Below are positions 46,997 through 56,149 of a stretch of DNA of 64,000 nt, piece by piece (the stretch's first letter is position 1; the number at the start of each line of letters is the position of its first letter). The notes beneath the pieces are model-generated. The model did not search any database and was not told the origin of the DNA. It saw only the letters and a program-made list of their open reading frames with translations. The DNA is from JAJDXW01 sp965243335 (GTDB lineage: Bacteria > Pseudomonadota > Gammaproteobacteria > HK1), in assembly GCA_965243335.1 (NCBI GenBank), contig OZ251545.1:3596001-3660000 (forward strand), in the 5' to 3' direction. The position numbers and the translations under genes are program-made.

Positions 46997-48000
46997 TCGG
47001 TGCTCTCCGAAAGGCGGCGGTCGTCCCATTGTATGCCATCGGGGGTCCCGCGCGGCTTGCCGGTCGCGTTACGCAGGATGTACTCGCGAGCGCGCTCCGC
47101 CGCGTCCGAGGCGGGGTCGAGCCAGCAGACGCCGGAGAGGGATCGGAGCCACGTGAGCTGCCGGCGGGCGAGCTGCCGGGTGGCCGCCACCGCCCGCTCC
47201 GCCATCGCCCCGCGGTCCGACCGGCCGTCCAGGTAATCCCAGACCTGGCGGTATCCGACCGCCCGCATCGAGGGAAGCTCCCGGTGCACGCCGGGGCGCG
47301 CTGCGAGCCCCCGCACCTCGTCCACGAGGCCGCGCTCGAGCATCGCGCGGAAGCGGGCCTCGATCGCCCGATGCAGGGCCGCCCGGTCGGCGGGGGCCGC
47401 GGCCAGCCGCACGATCCGCCCGCCCACCCCCGCCGCCGGCCCGCGGGCGGAGCGCTGCCAGTCGCTCATGCGCCGTCCCGAGACCTCGAACACCTCCAGC
47501 GCCCGCCCGATGCGCTGCGCGTCGTTGGGATGGATCCGCCGGGCCGCGTCCGGGTCGACGGCCGCGAGCTGCGCGTGCAGCGCGGGCCACCCGCAGCGCT
47601 CGCCCTCGGCCGCGACCCGCGCCCGGACCGCCGGCGACGCCCGCGGCAGCGGCGCGAGACCCCGTTCGAGGGCGCGAAAGTAGAGCAGCGTCCCGCCGAC
47701 GAGGAAGGGAATGCGCCCGCGCGCCCGGATGTCCTCGACCTCCTGCATCGCGTCCCGCCGGAAGTCCCCCGCCGAGTAGGTCTCGGTGACCTCGCGCACG
47801 TCGATGAGCCGGTGCGGGGCGCGGGCGAGGACCTCCGGCGGCGGCTTCCCCGTCCCGACGTCCATCCCTCGGTAGACCATCGCGGAGTCGACGCTCACGA
47901 GGTCCGCCGGCAGCCGTTCGGCGAGCCGCACCGCGAGGGCCGTCTTGCCGGCCGCGGTCGGCCCCATGAGGAAGACGATCGGGGTCGGCGGCGGGGTCAC
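46993..48000 (-). CDS. miaA: tRNA dimethylallyltransferase
   Basis: A 335-residue enzyme adding the isopentenyl group to A37 of UNN-reading tRNAs. GTG start at 48000 shares GTGA with the mutL stop and gives PIVFLMGPTAAGKTAL, the P-loop. DSAMVYRGMDVGTGKP and PFLVGGTLLYFRAL follow; the C-terminal part has the QLARRQLTWLR segment. Translational coupling to mutL on one side and hfq on the other. Confidence 0.95.
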   Translation of the reverse strand: MTPPPTPIVFLMGPTAAGKTALAVRLAERLPADLVSVDSAMVYRGMDVGTGKPPPEVLARAPHRLIDVREVTETYSAGDFRRDAMQEVEDIRARGRIPFLVGGTLLYFRALERGLAPLPRASPAVRARVAAEGERCGWPALHAQLAAVDPDAARRIHPNDAQRIGRALEVFEVSGRRMSDWQRSARGPAAGVGGRIVRLAAAPADRAALHRAIEARFRAMLERGLVDEVRGLAARPGVHRELPSMRAVGYRQVWDYLDGRSDRGAMAERAVAATRQLARRQLTWLRSLSGVCWLDPASDAAERAREYILRNATGKPRGTPDGIQWDDRRLSESTE

Positions 48001-49883
48001 CGGGCGAAGAGCCTCTCGACGTCCGCTTCCCCGATCTCGCGCGCGACCGCCGTTGCGAGGACCTCCTCGGGCCGGGCGAGCAGCTCGCGGAGCAGGGCGG
48101 CGCGCTCCGCCGGATGAGCCGGCGCGGCGCTCCCCGCGCCGCGGGCGAGGACCTCCGGGACGTCCTCCGTCCGCGCCTCGACGACCGAGCGCGCGAGGTC
48201 GGCCGGATCGCAGTAGCGGAGCTCCCGGGGGACTTCGAGGAGGCTCGCGAGCTCCGGGCCGACGCGGCGGAGGACCATCCCGTACCGGGCGACCGAGTCC
48301 GGCTCGAAGCGGTCCAGCTTCGCGGCCGGCATCCGGAGGCGGGCCGGCACGAGCAGGGGGAAGGAGCGGACGGGGCTCGCGTCGCTCGCGAGGGCGCAGG
48401 CCGCGCGGACGGCCTGCCCGAGCGCGCGCGGAACGTCGATCACGTACACCCGGCCCTCGAGGGCCGCGACCGCGTAGCGCCCCGCGATCCAGCCGACGAC
48501 CGGCTCCGACTCCGGCCCCTCCCGCGCTCGCCCCGCCCCGGGGCGCGGCGGCCGCGTGGCGGGCCGCGGACGGTGCGCCGGGGCCGGGGCGGGGCGTTCC
48601 GCGGGCCCGCGCTCGGACTCCGACCCCGACGCCAGCCCCGACCCCGGCCCTCGCCCCGCCTCGGGCGCCGGCCCCGGAACGGCCGCGGGCGGTGATTCCC
48701 CCAGCGGGGCGCCCGCGCCCCGCTCCAGGCCGGGCAGCCCGCCCGGCTCGGGGGAGGCGCGGTAGGGGGGAGGCTCGGGCTCCCGGACGGAGAGGCCGGG
48801 AAGGCCCTCGGAGAGGGCGCGCCGGATCCCGCTCACGAGGAAGTCGTGCACCGCCCGGGGCTGCCGGAACCGCACCTCGTGCTTGCCCGGATGCACGTTG
48901 ACGTCCACCAGGGCCGGGTCCATCGTGAGGAACAGCACCGAGGCCGGGTCGCGGTCCGCCGGGAACCGCCCGTCGAGCGCGACCCGCACCCCATGCGCGA
49001 TCGCCCGGTCGCGGACCCCCCGGCCGTTCAGGAAGAAGTAGTGCCGGGGGGAGGAGCCCGACCCGACCCATCCCCGGAGGCGCATCCCGTCCGCCTCCGC
49101 CCGGACCGGGGCGGCGGACGCCGCGAACCCGCGGCCGACCGCCTCGTCGAGGCGCCCCGCTTCACTCCGGGCCCGGAAAGCGGCGCGCCCGTCGTGGCTG
49201 AGCCGGAACGCGGCGTCCGGGCGGGCGAGGGCGAGCCGCCGCAGGGTATCGACCGCGTGCTGGAGCTCGGTGCGCTCCGCGCGCAGGAACCGCCGCCGGG
49301 CCGGGACGTTGTAGAAGAGGTCCCGGACGTCCACCGTGGTTCCCACCGGGTGGCGGGCCGGCTCCGGGCCGCCCGCGCCCCCTTGGACCCGCCAGCCGGA
49401 CGCCTCGCCGGCGGCGCGCGAGGTGAGGGAGAGCCTCGACACCGACGCGATGCTCGCGAGCGCCTCGCCCCGGAACCCGAGGCTCGCGACGCGGAAGAGG
49501 TCGTCGACCGAGGAGATCTTGCTCGTCGCATGGCGCTCGAGCGCGAGGGCGAGGTCCGAGGGCCGGATCCCGCCGCCGTCGTCGGTCACCCGGATCCGCC
49601 GCGCGCCGCCCCCCTCCAGGTCGACCGTCACCGTGCGGGCGCCCGCGTCCAGGCTGTTCTCGACCAGCTCCTTGACGACCGACGCGGGCCGCTCGACCAC
49701 CTCCCCGGCCGCGAGCTGGCTCGCCACCTCCGGCGGCAGCCGGGCGATGGCCGCCGCGTGCGACAGGGTCGCCGGGCCGCCGCGGGCGGCGCGCTCGGCC
49801 GGATCGCTGGACTCAGCGGAAACGGAGAGATCAGGGGGATCGGAGGGGCCGCCCCCTCCCTGCGCGCTGCCCGGCAAGGTCAT
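47997..49883 (-). CDS. mutL: DNA mismatch repair protein MutL
   Basis: A 628-residue protein. GHKL ATPase motifs: VVKELVENSLDAGA, DDGGGIRPSDL, RHATSKISS and GFRGEALASIASV. A Pro/Ala-rich linker (about residues 340-430) joins the C-terminal dimerisation domain. No DQHA(X)2E(X)4E endonuclease motif is visible, as in E. coli, where MutH cuts. ATG at 49883 overlaps the rlmD stop as ATGA. About 45 extra residues precede the usual MutL start, so an internal start near AIARLPPEVASQL cannot be excluded. Confidence 0.95.
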   Translation of the reverse strand: MTLPGSAQGGGGPSDPPDLSVSAESSDPAERAARGGPATLSHAAAIARLPPEVASQLAAGEVVERPASVVKELVENSLDAGARTVTVDLEGGGARRIRVTDDGGGIRPSDLALALERHATSKISSVDDLFRVASLGFRGEALASIASVSRLSLTSRAAGEASGWRVQGGAGGPEPARHPVGTTVDVRDLFYNVPARRRFLRAERTELQHAVDTLRRLALARPDAAFRLSHDGRAAFRARSEAGRLDEAVGRGFAASAAPVRAEADGMRLRGWVGSGSSPRHYFFLNGRGVRDRAIAHGVRVALDGRFPADRDPASVLFLTMDPALVDVNVHPGKHEVRFRQPRAVHDFLVSGIRRALSEGLPGLSVREPEPPPYRASPEPGGLPGLERGAGAPLGESPPAAVPGPAPEAGRGPGSGLASGSESERGPAERPAPAPAHRPRPATRPPRPGAGRAREGPESEPVVGWIAGRYAVAALEGRVYVIDVPRALGQAVRAACALASDASPVRSFPLLVPARLRMPAAKLDRFEPDSVARYGMVLRRVGPELASLLEVPRELRYCDPADLARSVVEARTEDVPEVLARGAGSAAPAHPAERAALLRELLARPEEVLATAVAREIGEADVERLFAR

Positions 49884-51220
49884 CCGGCTCCCTCCCGGCT
49901 GCCTCCCCGTTCCAGGGTCGCGACCGTCTCGACGTGGGAGGTGTGGGGGAACATGTCGGCGAGCGCGAGCGCCCGCAGCCGGTAGCCGAGGGAGCGGACC
50001 AGCCAGCCCACGTCCCGCGCCAGGCTCGCCGGATCGCAGGAGACGTACACGATGCGTTCGGGCGGGCGCGCCTCGGCCAGGGAGCGCAGGGCCTCCGCCG
50101 CGCCGCTTCGGGGTGGGTCGAGCAGGAGCCGGTCCACCCCCTCCGCGAGGAAGGGCGCGAGCGCGTCCGGGCCGGAGAGGTCGGCGGCCTCGAAACGGGC
50201 CGTCCGGTCGAGGCCGTTCCGCCGCGCGTTCTCGCGGGCGCGTTCGACGAGCCGCGGGTCGCCCTCGATCCCGGTCACCGCCGCCCCGCGCGAGGCGATT
50301 GGAAGGGTGAAGTTGCCGATCCCGCAGAAGAGGTCGAGCACCCGCCCGGCGGGACGCAGCTCCTCCACCGCCCGCTCGACGAGGGCCGCGTTCACCTCCG
50401 CGTTCACCTGCACGAAGTCGAGGGGATGGAAGCGGAGGTCGAGCCCGAAGCGGTCCAGCCGGTAGGAGAGATCGATCCCGCCCGCGAGGGGGGTCAGCGA
50501 ATCCGGCCCGTCCGGCTGGAGGGCGACCCCGAGCCCGCTCGCGGCCGCGAAGCGGCGAAGGCGCTCCCGATCGGCCCCGCCGAGCGGGTCGAGATGGCGG
50601 AACACGAGCATCGCGCCGCCGTCGCCGGCGGCCAGCTCGATCTGGGGGATGCGCTCGCGCGCGTCCAGGGAGCCGACGAGGGCGCGCAGCTCGCCCACCC
50701 GCGGCCCCACCGCGGGATGCAGGACCGCGCACGACTCGAGCACCGCCAGCCGGTTGCCGGACTTCTCGCGGAAGCCGACGAGGGCGCCCCCCTTGCCGGG
50801 CACGTACCGCACGCCGAGCCGGGCCTTGCGGCGGTATCCGAAGCGGGGGCCGCGGATCGCGGGGGCGACCCGCTCCGGCGCGGCCCCGGCCGCCGCGAGG
50901 GCCGCGAGCACCCCCGCCTCCTTCGCGCGGAGCCCGGCGTCGGGGTCGAGGTGCTGCCAGTCGCAGCCCCCGCAGCCGTAGAAGTGCGGGCAGCGCGGCG
51001 CGACCCGGCCCGGCGCGGCGGCGAGCACCTCCACCACCTCCCCCTCGTCCTCGCGCTTGCGCCGCCGCCGGTAGCGGACCCGGATCCTCTCTCCCGCGAG
51101 CGCGCCCGGCACCCGCATCCGCCGGCCCGCCGCCTCCGCGACCCCGCGCCCGCGCCCGTCCACCGACCGGATCTCGACCACCACCGGCTCCGTCGGGAGG
51201 GGATGGCGGGCGGCCCTCAT
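49880..51220 (-). CDS. rlmD: 23S rRNA m5U1939 methyltransferase (RlmD/RumA)
   Basis: A 446-residue TrmA/RumA-type enzyme with an N-terminal TRAM domain (EIRSVDGRGRGVAEAAGR), a Fe-S region (CPHFYGCGGCDWQHL), SAM motif DLFCGIGNFTLPIA, LDPPRSGAAEAL and catalytic Cys in YVSCDPASLARDV. ATG at 51220 preferred over an upstream TTG at 51250. The mutL start overlaps its stop. Confidence 0.9.
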   Translation of the reverse strand: MRAARHPLPTEPVVVEIRSVDGRGRGVAEAAGRRMRVPGALAGERIRVRYRRRRKREDEGEVVEVLAAAPGRVAPRCPHFYGCGGCDWQHLDPDAGLRAKEAGVLAALAAAGAAPERVAPAIRGPRFGYRRKARLGVRYVPGKGGALVGFREKSGNRLAVLESCAVLHPAVGPRVGELRALVGSLDARERIPQIELAAGDGGAMLVFRHLDPLGGADRERLRRFAAASGLGVALQPDGPDSLTPLAGGIDLSYRLDRFGLDLRFHPLDFVQVNAEVNAALVERAVEELRPAGRVLDLFCGIGNFTLPIASRGAAVTGIEGDPRLVERARENARRNGLDRTARFEAADLSGPDALAPFLAEGVDRLLLDPPRSGAAEALRSLAEARPPERIVYVSCDPASLARDVGWLVRSLGYRLRALALADMFPHTSHVETVATLERGGSREGAG

Positions 51221-51325
51221 CGCTCGCCGGGCTCCGGCACGCGCGTCCAAAGGGGCGCAGGCCGCACCGGGGCCGCCCCCCTTGCGCTCGAGCGACGACG
51301 GCCGGCGCGAGCCAAGGGAGGCCCC

Positions 51326-52126
51326 TTAGCCCGGCTCGCCGACGTCGGCGAACGCCCGCAGGTGGTCCCGGCCCCGCACCGCCTCGCGCACCAGGGCGAG
51401 CTCGTGGGCGAGCCCCGCGTCGTCGAGCCGGCCCCGCAGCCGGTCGAAGCGGAGGAATACGAGCCAGGTGAGGAGCGCGTCCACCTCGCAATAGTCGCGG
51501 ATCGCGCCGATCTCCCCCGCGAAGTACCGGCCCTCGACGGCCTCGCCCCGCAGCTCCCCCTTGCCCGGCAGGCCGAGGAAGCGGGCGAGGTCATGGAGCG
51601 GGGCGGCGGCCCGGACCTGATGGCTCGCGAACACGTCCATGAGGTCCGTGTGCCGCTCGTGGTAGCGGTTGAGGTAGTTGTTGAAGCGGTAGTCGGGGTC
51701 GCGGGTCTCGAAGTAGCGGCCCGCGCTCACCCCGTGGTGGAGCGCCCGGTAGACGAGGACCGGCAGATCGAACCCGCTCCCGTTCCAGGTGACGAGGGTC
51801 GGCGCCCTCGTCTCCACGAGGTGGAAGAAGGACTCGACGAGCTTCCTCTCGCCCGACTCCGGGGCGCCGAGGGACAGTATCTCGATCCGGTCGTCGCCGC
51901 CGGACCACGACCGCCGGCGGAGCACTCCGGACACCGCCGCCACCCGGTGCAGGAACAGGCGCAGGAAGTCGCGGCCGCTCTCCTGCATCCGGAGCTGGCG
52001 CATCGCCTTCGCGGCGTCCGGATCGTCCAGGCCCTCGAGCCCGTACAGCCGCCGGCCCGCCTCGACGTCGGCCACCGTCTCGACGTCGAAGGCGAAGAAG
52101 TACTCCCCTCCGCGGCCCTGGTTCAT
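51326..52126 (-). CDS. Predicted 3'-5' exonuclease related to the PolB exonuclease domain
   Basis: A 266-residue DEDD-type nuclease. FAFDVETVADVE supplies the first DxE, LVTWNGSGFDLPVL the second Asp and YCEVDALLTWLVFLRF the last. RFNNYLNRYHERHTDLMDVF is conserved in this COG3298-like group. ATG overlaps the rimI stop by four bases. Cellular substrate unknown; neighbouring UDG and mutL suit DNA maintenance. Confidence 0.8.
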   Translation of the reverse strand: MNQGRGGEYFFAFDVETVADVEAGRRLYGLEGLDDPDAAKAMRQLRMQESGRDFLRLFLHRVAAVSGVLRRRSWSGGDDRIEILSLGAPESGERKLVESFFHLVETRAPTLVTWNGSGFDLPVLVYRALHHGVSAGRYFETRDPDYRFNNYLNRYHERHTDLMDVFASHQVRAAAPLHDLARFLGLPGKGELRGEAVEGRYFAGEIGAIRDYCEVDALLTWLVFLRFDRLRGRLDDAGLAHELALVREAVRGRDHLRAFADVGEPG

Positions 52127-52575
52127 GCTCCCTCCTCATGCCGGAGCGAGAGCGCGTACACGCGCGCGTCCTCCCGCCCTCCGGACCCCGCCGGATAGTA
52201 GCCGCCCCGGGTCCCGACGCGCACGAAGCCGTGGCCCTCGTAGAGCCGCACGGCCGTCCGGTTCGACGGCCGCACCTCGAGGAACATCCGCTCCGCGCGC
52301 CCGGTCCGGGCGATGGCGAGCAGGCGCCGCAGCAGCCAGCCGCCCCAGCCCCCGCCCTGCCGGGCGGGGTCGACGCAGAGGTTCAGCAGGTGCGCCTCGT
52401 TCGCGGCCAGCGACACGATCCCGTACCCCCGGACCCGGTCTCCGTCCACCGCCACCCGGCACGCGTAGCCGGCCCGGAGGCAGCTCCGGAACACCTGCTC
52501 CGACCACGGGAACCGGTACGCGGCGGCCTCGATGTCCGACACCGAGGGCAGGTCGGCCAGGGTCATCGGACGCAC
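52123..52575 (-). CDS. rimI: Ribosomal-protein S18 alanine N-acetyltransferase-like GNAT
   Basis: A 150-residue GNAT. VRPMTLADLPSVSDIEAAAY and FPWSEQVF are the RimI opening; LLNLCVDPARQGGGWGG is the acetyl-CoA loop (usually QGxGxG/A), then FLEVRPSNRTAVRLYEGHGF. GTG at 52575 gives the first strand; an ATG nine bases on would trim it. Begins 11 bp after the UDG stop. Confidence 0.88.
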   Translation of the reverse strand: MRPMTLADLPSVSDIEAAAYRFPWSEQVFRSCLRAGYACRVAVDGDRVRGYGIVSLAANEAHLLNLCVDPARQGGGWGGWLLRRLLAIARTGRAERMFLEVRPSNRTAVRLYEGHGFVRVGTRGGYYPAGSGGREDARVYALSLRHEEGA

Positions 52576-52586
52576 GGCCGCCCCGT

Positions 52587-53453
52587 CTACGGCGACCGGC
52601 CCGCGATCGAACGTGCGAGGCAAAGGTCCTCCCAGGCGGCGCGCTTGGCGATCGGGGTGCGGAGCAGGTAGGCGGGATGGTACGTGGCGACGACCGGGAC
52701 GCGGCCCCCGCCCCGCGGATACGGATGCTCGCGCCCCCGCAGGCGCGCGAGGGGGGCGTTCACGCCGAGGAGGACCTGGGCCGCGACCCGCCCCACCGCG
52801 AGGATGACGCGCGGCTCGACCAGCGCGATCTGCCGGTCGAGGAACGGGCCGCACCGTTCGGTCTCCGCCGGCTCGGGGTCGCGGTTCCCGGGCGGGCGGC
52901 ACTTGACGGTGTTGGTGATGAACACCTCCTCGCGGGACAGCCCGGCGGCGAAGAGCATGGCGTCGAGCAGCCGGCCCGCGCGCCCGACGAAGGGCTCCCC
53001 CTGACGGTCCTCGTTGGCCCCCGGCCCCTCGCCGATCACCATCCACTCGGCGTCGCGGGCGCCGACCCCGAACACCGTGCGCCGGCGCGAACGGTGGAGC
53101 GGACAGGCGATGCACCCCGCCACCGCGGCCTCCAGCTCGGGCCACGCAAGGGCGGAGACCGGCGCTCCCGCCGCCTCGCCGGGGGCGCCCCCGGGCTCGT
53201 CTCCGGGTCCGTCCCCGGCACGGGGCGGGGCCGGGGGCCGGGGCAAGGCCGATCCCGGCGCCGGTCCGGGAGGGCGGGGCGCGTCCAAAGCGGGACTTGG
53301 CCGCGGGGTGGGCGGTGGGTCGGCCGCCGGGACCGCCGCCGGGGCTTGGGCCGGCGCCGACGCGGCGCCCTGCGGCGGCGCGCTGCTTCGCGGCGCGTAG
53401 ACCGCGATCCCCATCCGGGCGAGCAGGCGCGCCCGCTCCGCTTCCGGGGTCAC
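52587..53453 (-). CDS. Family 4 uracil-DNA glycosylase
   Basis: A 288-residue protein with a GTG start. Residues about 20-105 are a disordered Pro/Ala/Gly linker; the catalytic domain follows. CIACPLHRSRRRTVFG holds Fe-S cysteines, GEGPGANEDRQGEPFVGRAG is the family 4 motif A, TNTVKCRPPGNRDP and the later ERC supply more cysteines, and TYHPAYLL is the HPA motif. Removes uracil from DNA. In front of it 138 bp carry two copies of an 18-bp repeat. Confidence 0.9.
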   Translation of the reverse strand: MTPEAERARLLARMGIAVYAPRSSAPPQGAASAPAQAPAAVPAADPPPTPRPSPALDAPRPPGPAPGSALPRPPAPPRAGDGPGDEPGGAPGEAAGAPVSALAWPELEAAVAGCIACPLHRSRRRTVFGVGARDAEWMVIGEGPGANEDRQGEPFVGRAGRLLDAMLFAAGLSREEVFITNTVKCRPPGNRDPEPAETERCGPFLDRQIALVEPRVILAVGRVAAQVLLGVNAPLARLRGREHPYPRGGGRVPVVATYHPAYLLRTPIAKRAAWEDLCLARSIAGRSP

Positions 53454-53484
53454 GAGTCCGGGCGGCGCACCCCGCCGCCGAAAC

Positions 53485-53570
53485 GACCCGCCATGCCCGG
53501 CCTCCGGCGCCCCAGGATCACGGGTGTGGCCGGTGGACCGCGCCGCCCGGAAGACCCGCCATGCCCGGCC
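53485..53570. repeat. Direct repeat in the pssA-UDG gap
   Basis: GACCCGCCATGCCCGGCC occurs at 53485-53502 and 53553-53570, 68 bp apart, each followed by a CTCCGGCGC-like string. Probably a local tandem duplication. Confidence 0.5.
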
Positions 53571-53591
53571 CTCGGCGCTCCGCGCCGGGGG

Positions 53592-54359
53592 TCACGGGCC
53601 CGGGCGGCGGACCCTCCCGCCGGAAGCCATCCTCCGGCGCTGGCGGGCCCGGCGCACCTGGATCAGGGTCTCGACGGGGCCGGACAGGGCGTACAGCCCG
53701 AATCCCGTGAACAGGAGGAGGGCGGGATCGACCGCGATCAGGGCGAACCCGAGCACGACCACGAGGACGGTGACGAAGTGGACCCGCTCCCGGAGGTCGA
53801 CCTCCTTGAAGCTGCGGAAGCGGACCTTGCTCACCATGAGAAGGCTCATCAGGATGACCACCACGAAGGTCTCCGGCCCGAGGCTCCCGCCCGGGAGGTC
53901 CCGGTCCACCCCGACCCACACCAGCCCGGCCACCACCGCGGCCGCCGCGGGGCAGGGAAGCCCCTGGAAGTACCGCTTGTCGGCGACCCCGGCCTGGGTG
54001 TTGAACCGGGCGAGGCGAAGGGCGGTCGCGGCCGTGAAGCAGAACCCGGCCAGCCACCCCGCCTTGCCGAACGAATCGAGCGACCAGACGGCCGCGAGCA
54101 CCACGGGGGCGATCCCGAACGCGGCCATGTCGGAGAGGCTGTCGTACTCCGCCCCGAACGCGCTCTCCGTTCCGGTGGCCCGCGCGATCCGCCCGTCCGC
54201 CCAGTCGAACGCCATCGCCGCGAAGATCGCCATCGCCCCGGCTTCGAACCGCCCCTGGAAGGCGAAGTAGACGGCGTAGAACCCGCTCAGCAGCGCCGCG
54301 GTGGTCAGCAGGTTCGGGAGCAGGTAGATGCCCCGCCGCCGCTTGCGGTCCTGGTTCAT
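53592..54359 (-). CDS. pssA: CDP-diacylglycerol-serine O-phosphatidyltransferase
   Basis: A 255-residue multi-pass membrane enzyme that makes phosphatidylserine. The CDP-alcohol motif DGRIARATGTESAFGAEYD, ending SLSD, fits DGxxAR-x8-GxxxDxxxD exactly. About six membrane segments. Short type (Bacillus-like) rather than the E. coli phospholipase-D type. GGAGGGAG lies ahead of the ATG at 54359. Follows ilvC. Confidence 0.93.
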   Translation of the reverse strand: MNQDRKRRRGIYLLPNLLTTAALLSGFYAVYFAFQGRFEAGAMAIFAAMAFDWADGRIARATGTESAFGAEYDSLSDMAAFGIAPVVLAAVWSLDSFGKAGWLAGFCFTAATALRLARFNTQAGVADKRYFQGLPCPAAAAVVAGLVWVGVDRDLPGGSLGPETFVVVILMSLLMVSKVRFRSFKEVDLRERVHFVTVLVVVLGFALIAVDPALLLFTGFGLYALSGPVETLIQVRRARQRRRMASGGRVRRPGP

Positions 54360-54430
54360 GCCCGCTCCCTCCGTCCGGCGCGCGCGGGGCCTTCCGGCAT
54401 CGTCCGCTCCGTCCGCCGGCCCGCCGCCCC

Positions 54431-55450
<1,020 letters not shown>

Positions 55451-55576
55451 GTCGGGATCTCCGATGGTCGGGTTCGTGTGTTCCGCGGGGTCAGGGGGCC
55501 GCGGCCCGCGCGGCCGGGCCGGATCGGGGCGGCGGCCTCCGGGCGGCCCCCGAGGGCGCGAGGGAGGAGGAAGTGG

Positions 55577-55596
55577 ATTCCCGCTTTCGCGGGAAT
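55577..55596. repeat. REP-like palindrome in the ilvH-ilvC gap
   Basis: ATTCCCGCTTTCGCGGGAAT forms an 8-bp stem with a TTTC loop, flanked by GTGG and GACG. This unit is dispersed in many proteobacterial genomes. Confidence 0.7.
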
Positions 55597-55654
55597 GACG
55601 GGGGCGGCCCCGCCGGAGGGCGGGTCGGACGGGGGGATGCGGGGGCCGCGCCCA

Positions 55655-56146
55655 TCAGGCGCGAAGGCTCCGGTCGCCGCGGCCGACGCCCATGGCCCCC
55701 GACCGCACGACCTCCAGGATGCACCGCTCGTCGAGCGCCTCGATGAACGCGTCGAGCTTCTGCCGGACCCCGGTGAGCTCGATGACGAAGCTCGAACCGG
55801 CCACGTCGAGGATGCGCCCCCGGAAGATCTCCGCGAGGCGGTGCACCTCGTCCCGCCACGGCTCGCCCGCGCGCACCTTGATGAGCATCAGCTCGCGCTC
55901 CACGTAGCGGCCGTCGGTGAGATCGACCAGCTTGACCACGTCGATGAGCTTGTGGAGCTGCTTGGTGATCTGCTCGATCACCGCGTCGTCGCCGTTCGTC
56001 GCGAGGGTCAGCCGCGACATCGTCGGGTCCTCGGTCGGGGCGACGCTCAGCGACTCGATGTTGTAGCCGCGCGCGGAGAACAGCCCCGCGACGCGGGCCA
56101 GCGCCCCCGGCTCGTTCTCGAGGAGGATCGAGATGAGGCGCTGCAT
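55655..56146 (-). CDS. ilvH: Acetolactate synthase small subunit
   Basis: A 163-residue regulatory subunit. An N-terminal ACT domain (LISILLENEPGALARVAGLF, RGYNIESLSVAPTEDP) binds valine for feedback inhibition; the C-terminal half has LMLIKVRAGEPWRDEV. Starts 3 bases after ilvI ends. Confidence 0.96.
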   Translation of the reverse strand: MQRLISILLENEPGALARVAGLFSARGYNIESLSVAPTEDPTMSRLTLATNGDDAVIEQITKQLHKLIDVVKLVDLTDGRYVERELMLIKVRAGEPWRDEVHRLAEIFRGRILDVAGSSFVIELTGVRQKLDAFIEALDERCILEVVRSGAMGVGRGDRSLRA

Positions 56147-56149
56147 CGC

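Noticed and set aside
46997..47029. Hfq starting at the ATG 47029
   Set aside because: It would overlap miaA by 37 bases and add a non-homologous extension; the GTG at 46996 has a ribosome site and a coupled overlap.
49884..51491. A 1,164-residue fused MutL
   Set aside because: The upstream part is an out-of-frame reading of rlmD; the true start overlaps the rlmD stop.
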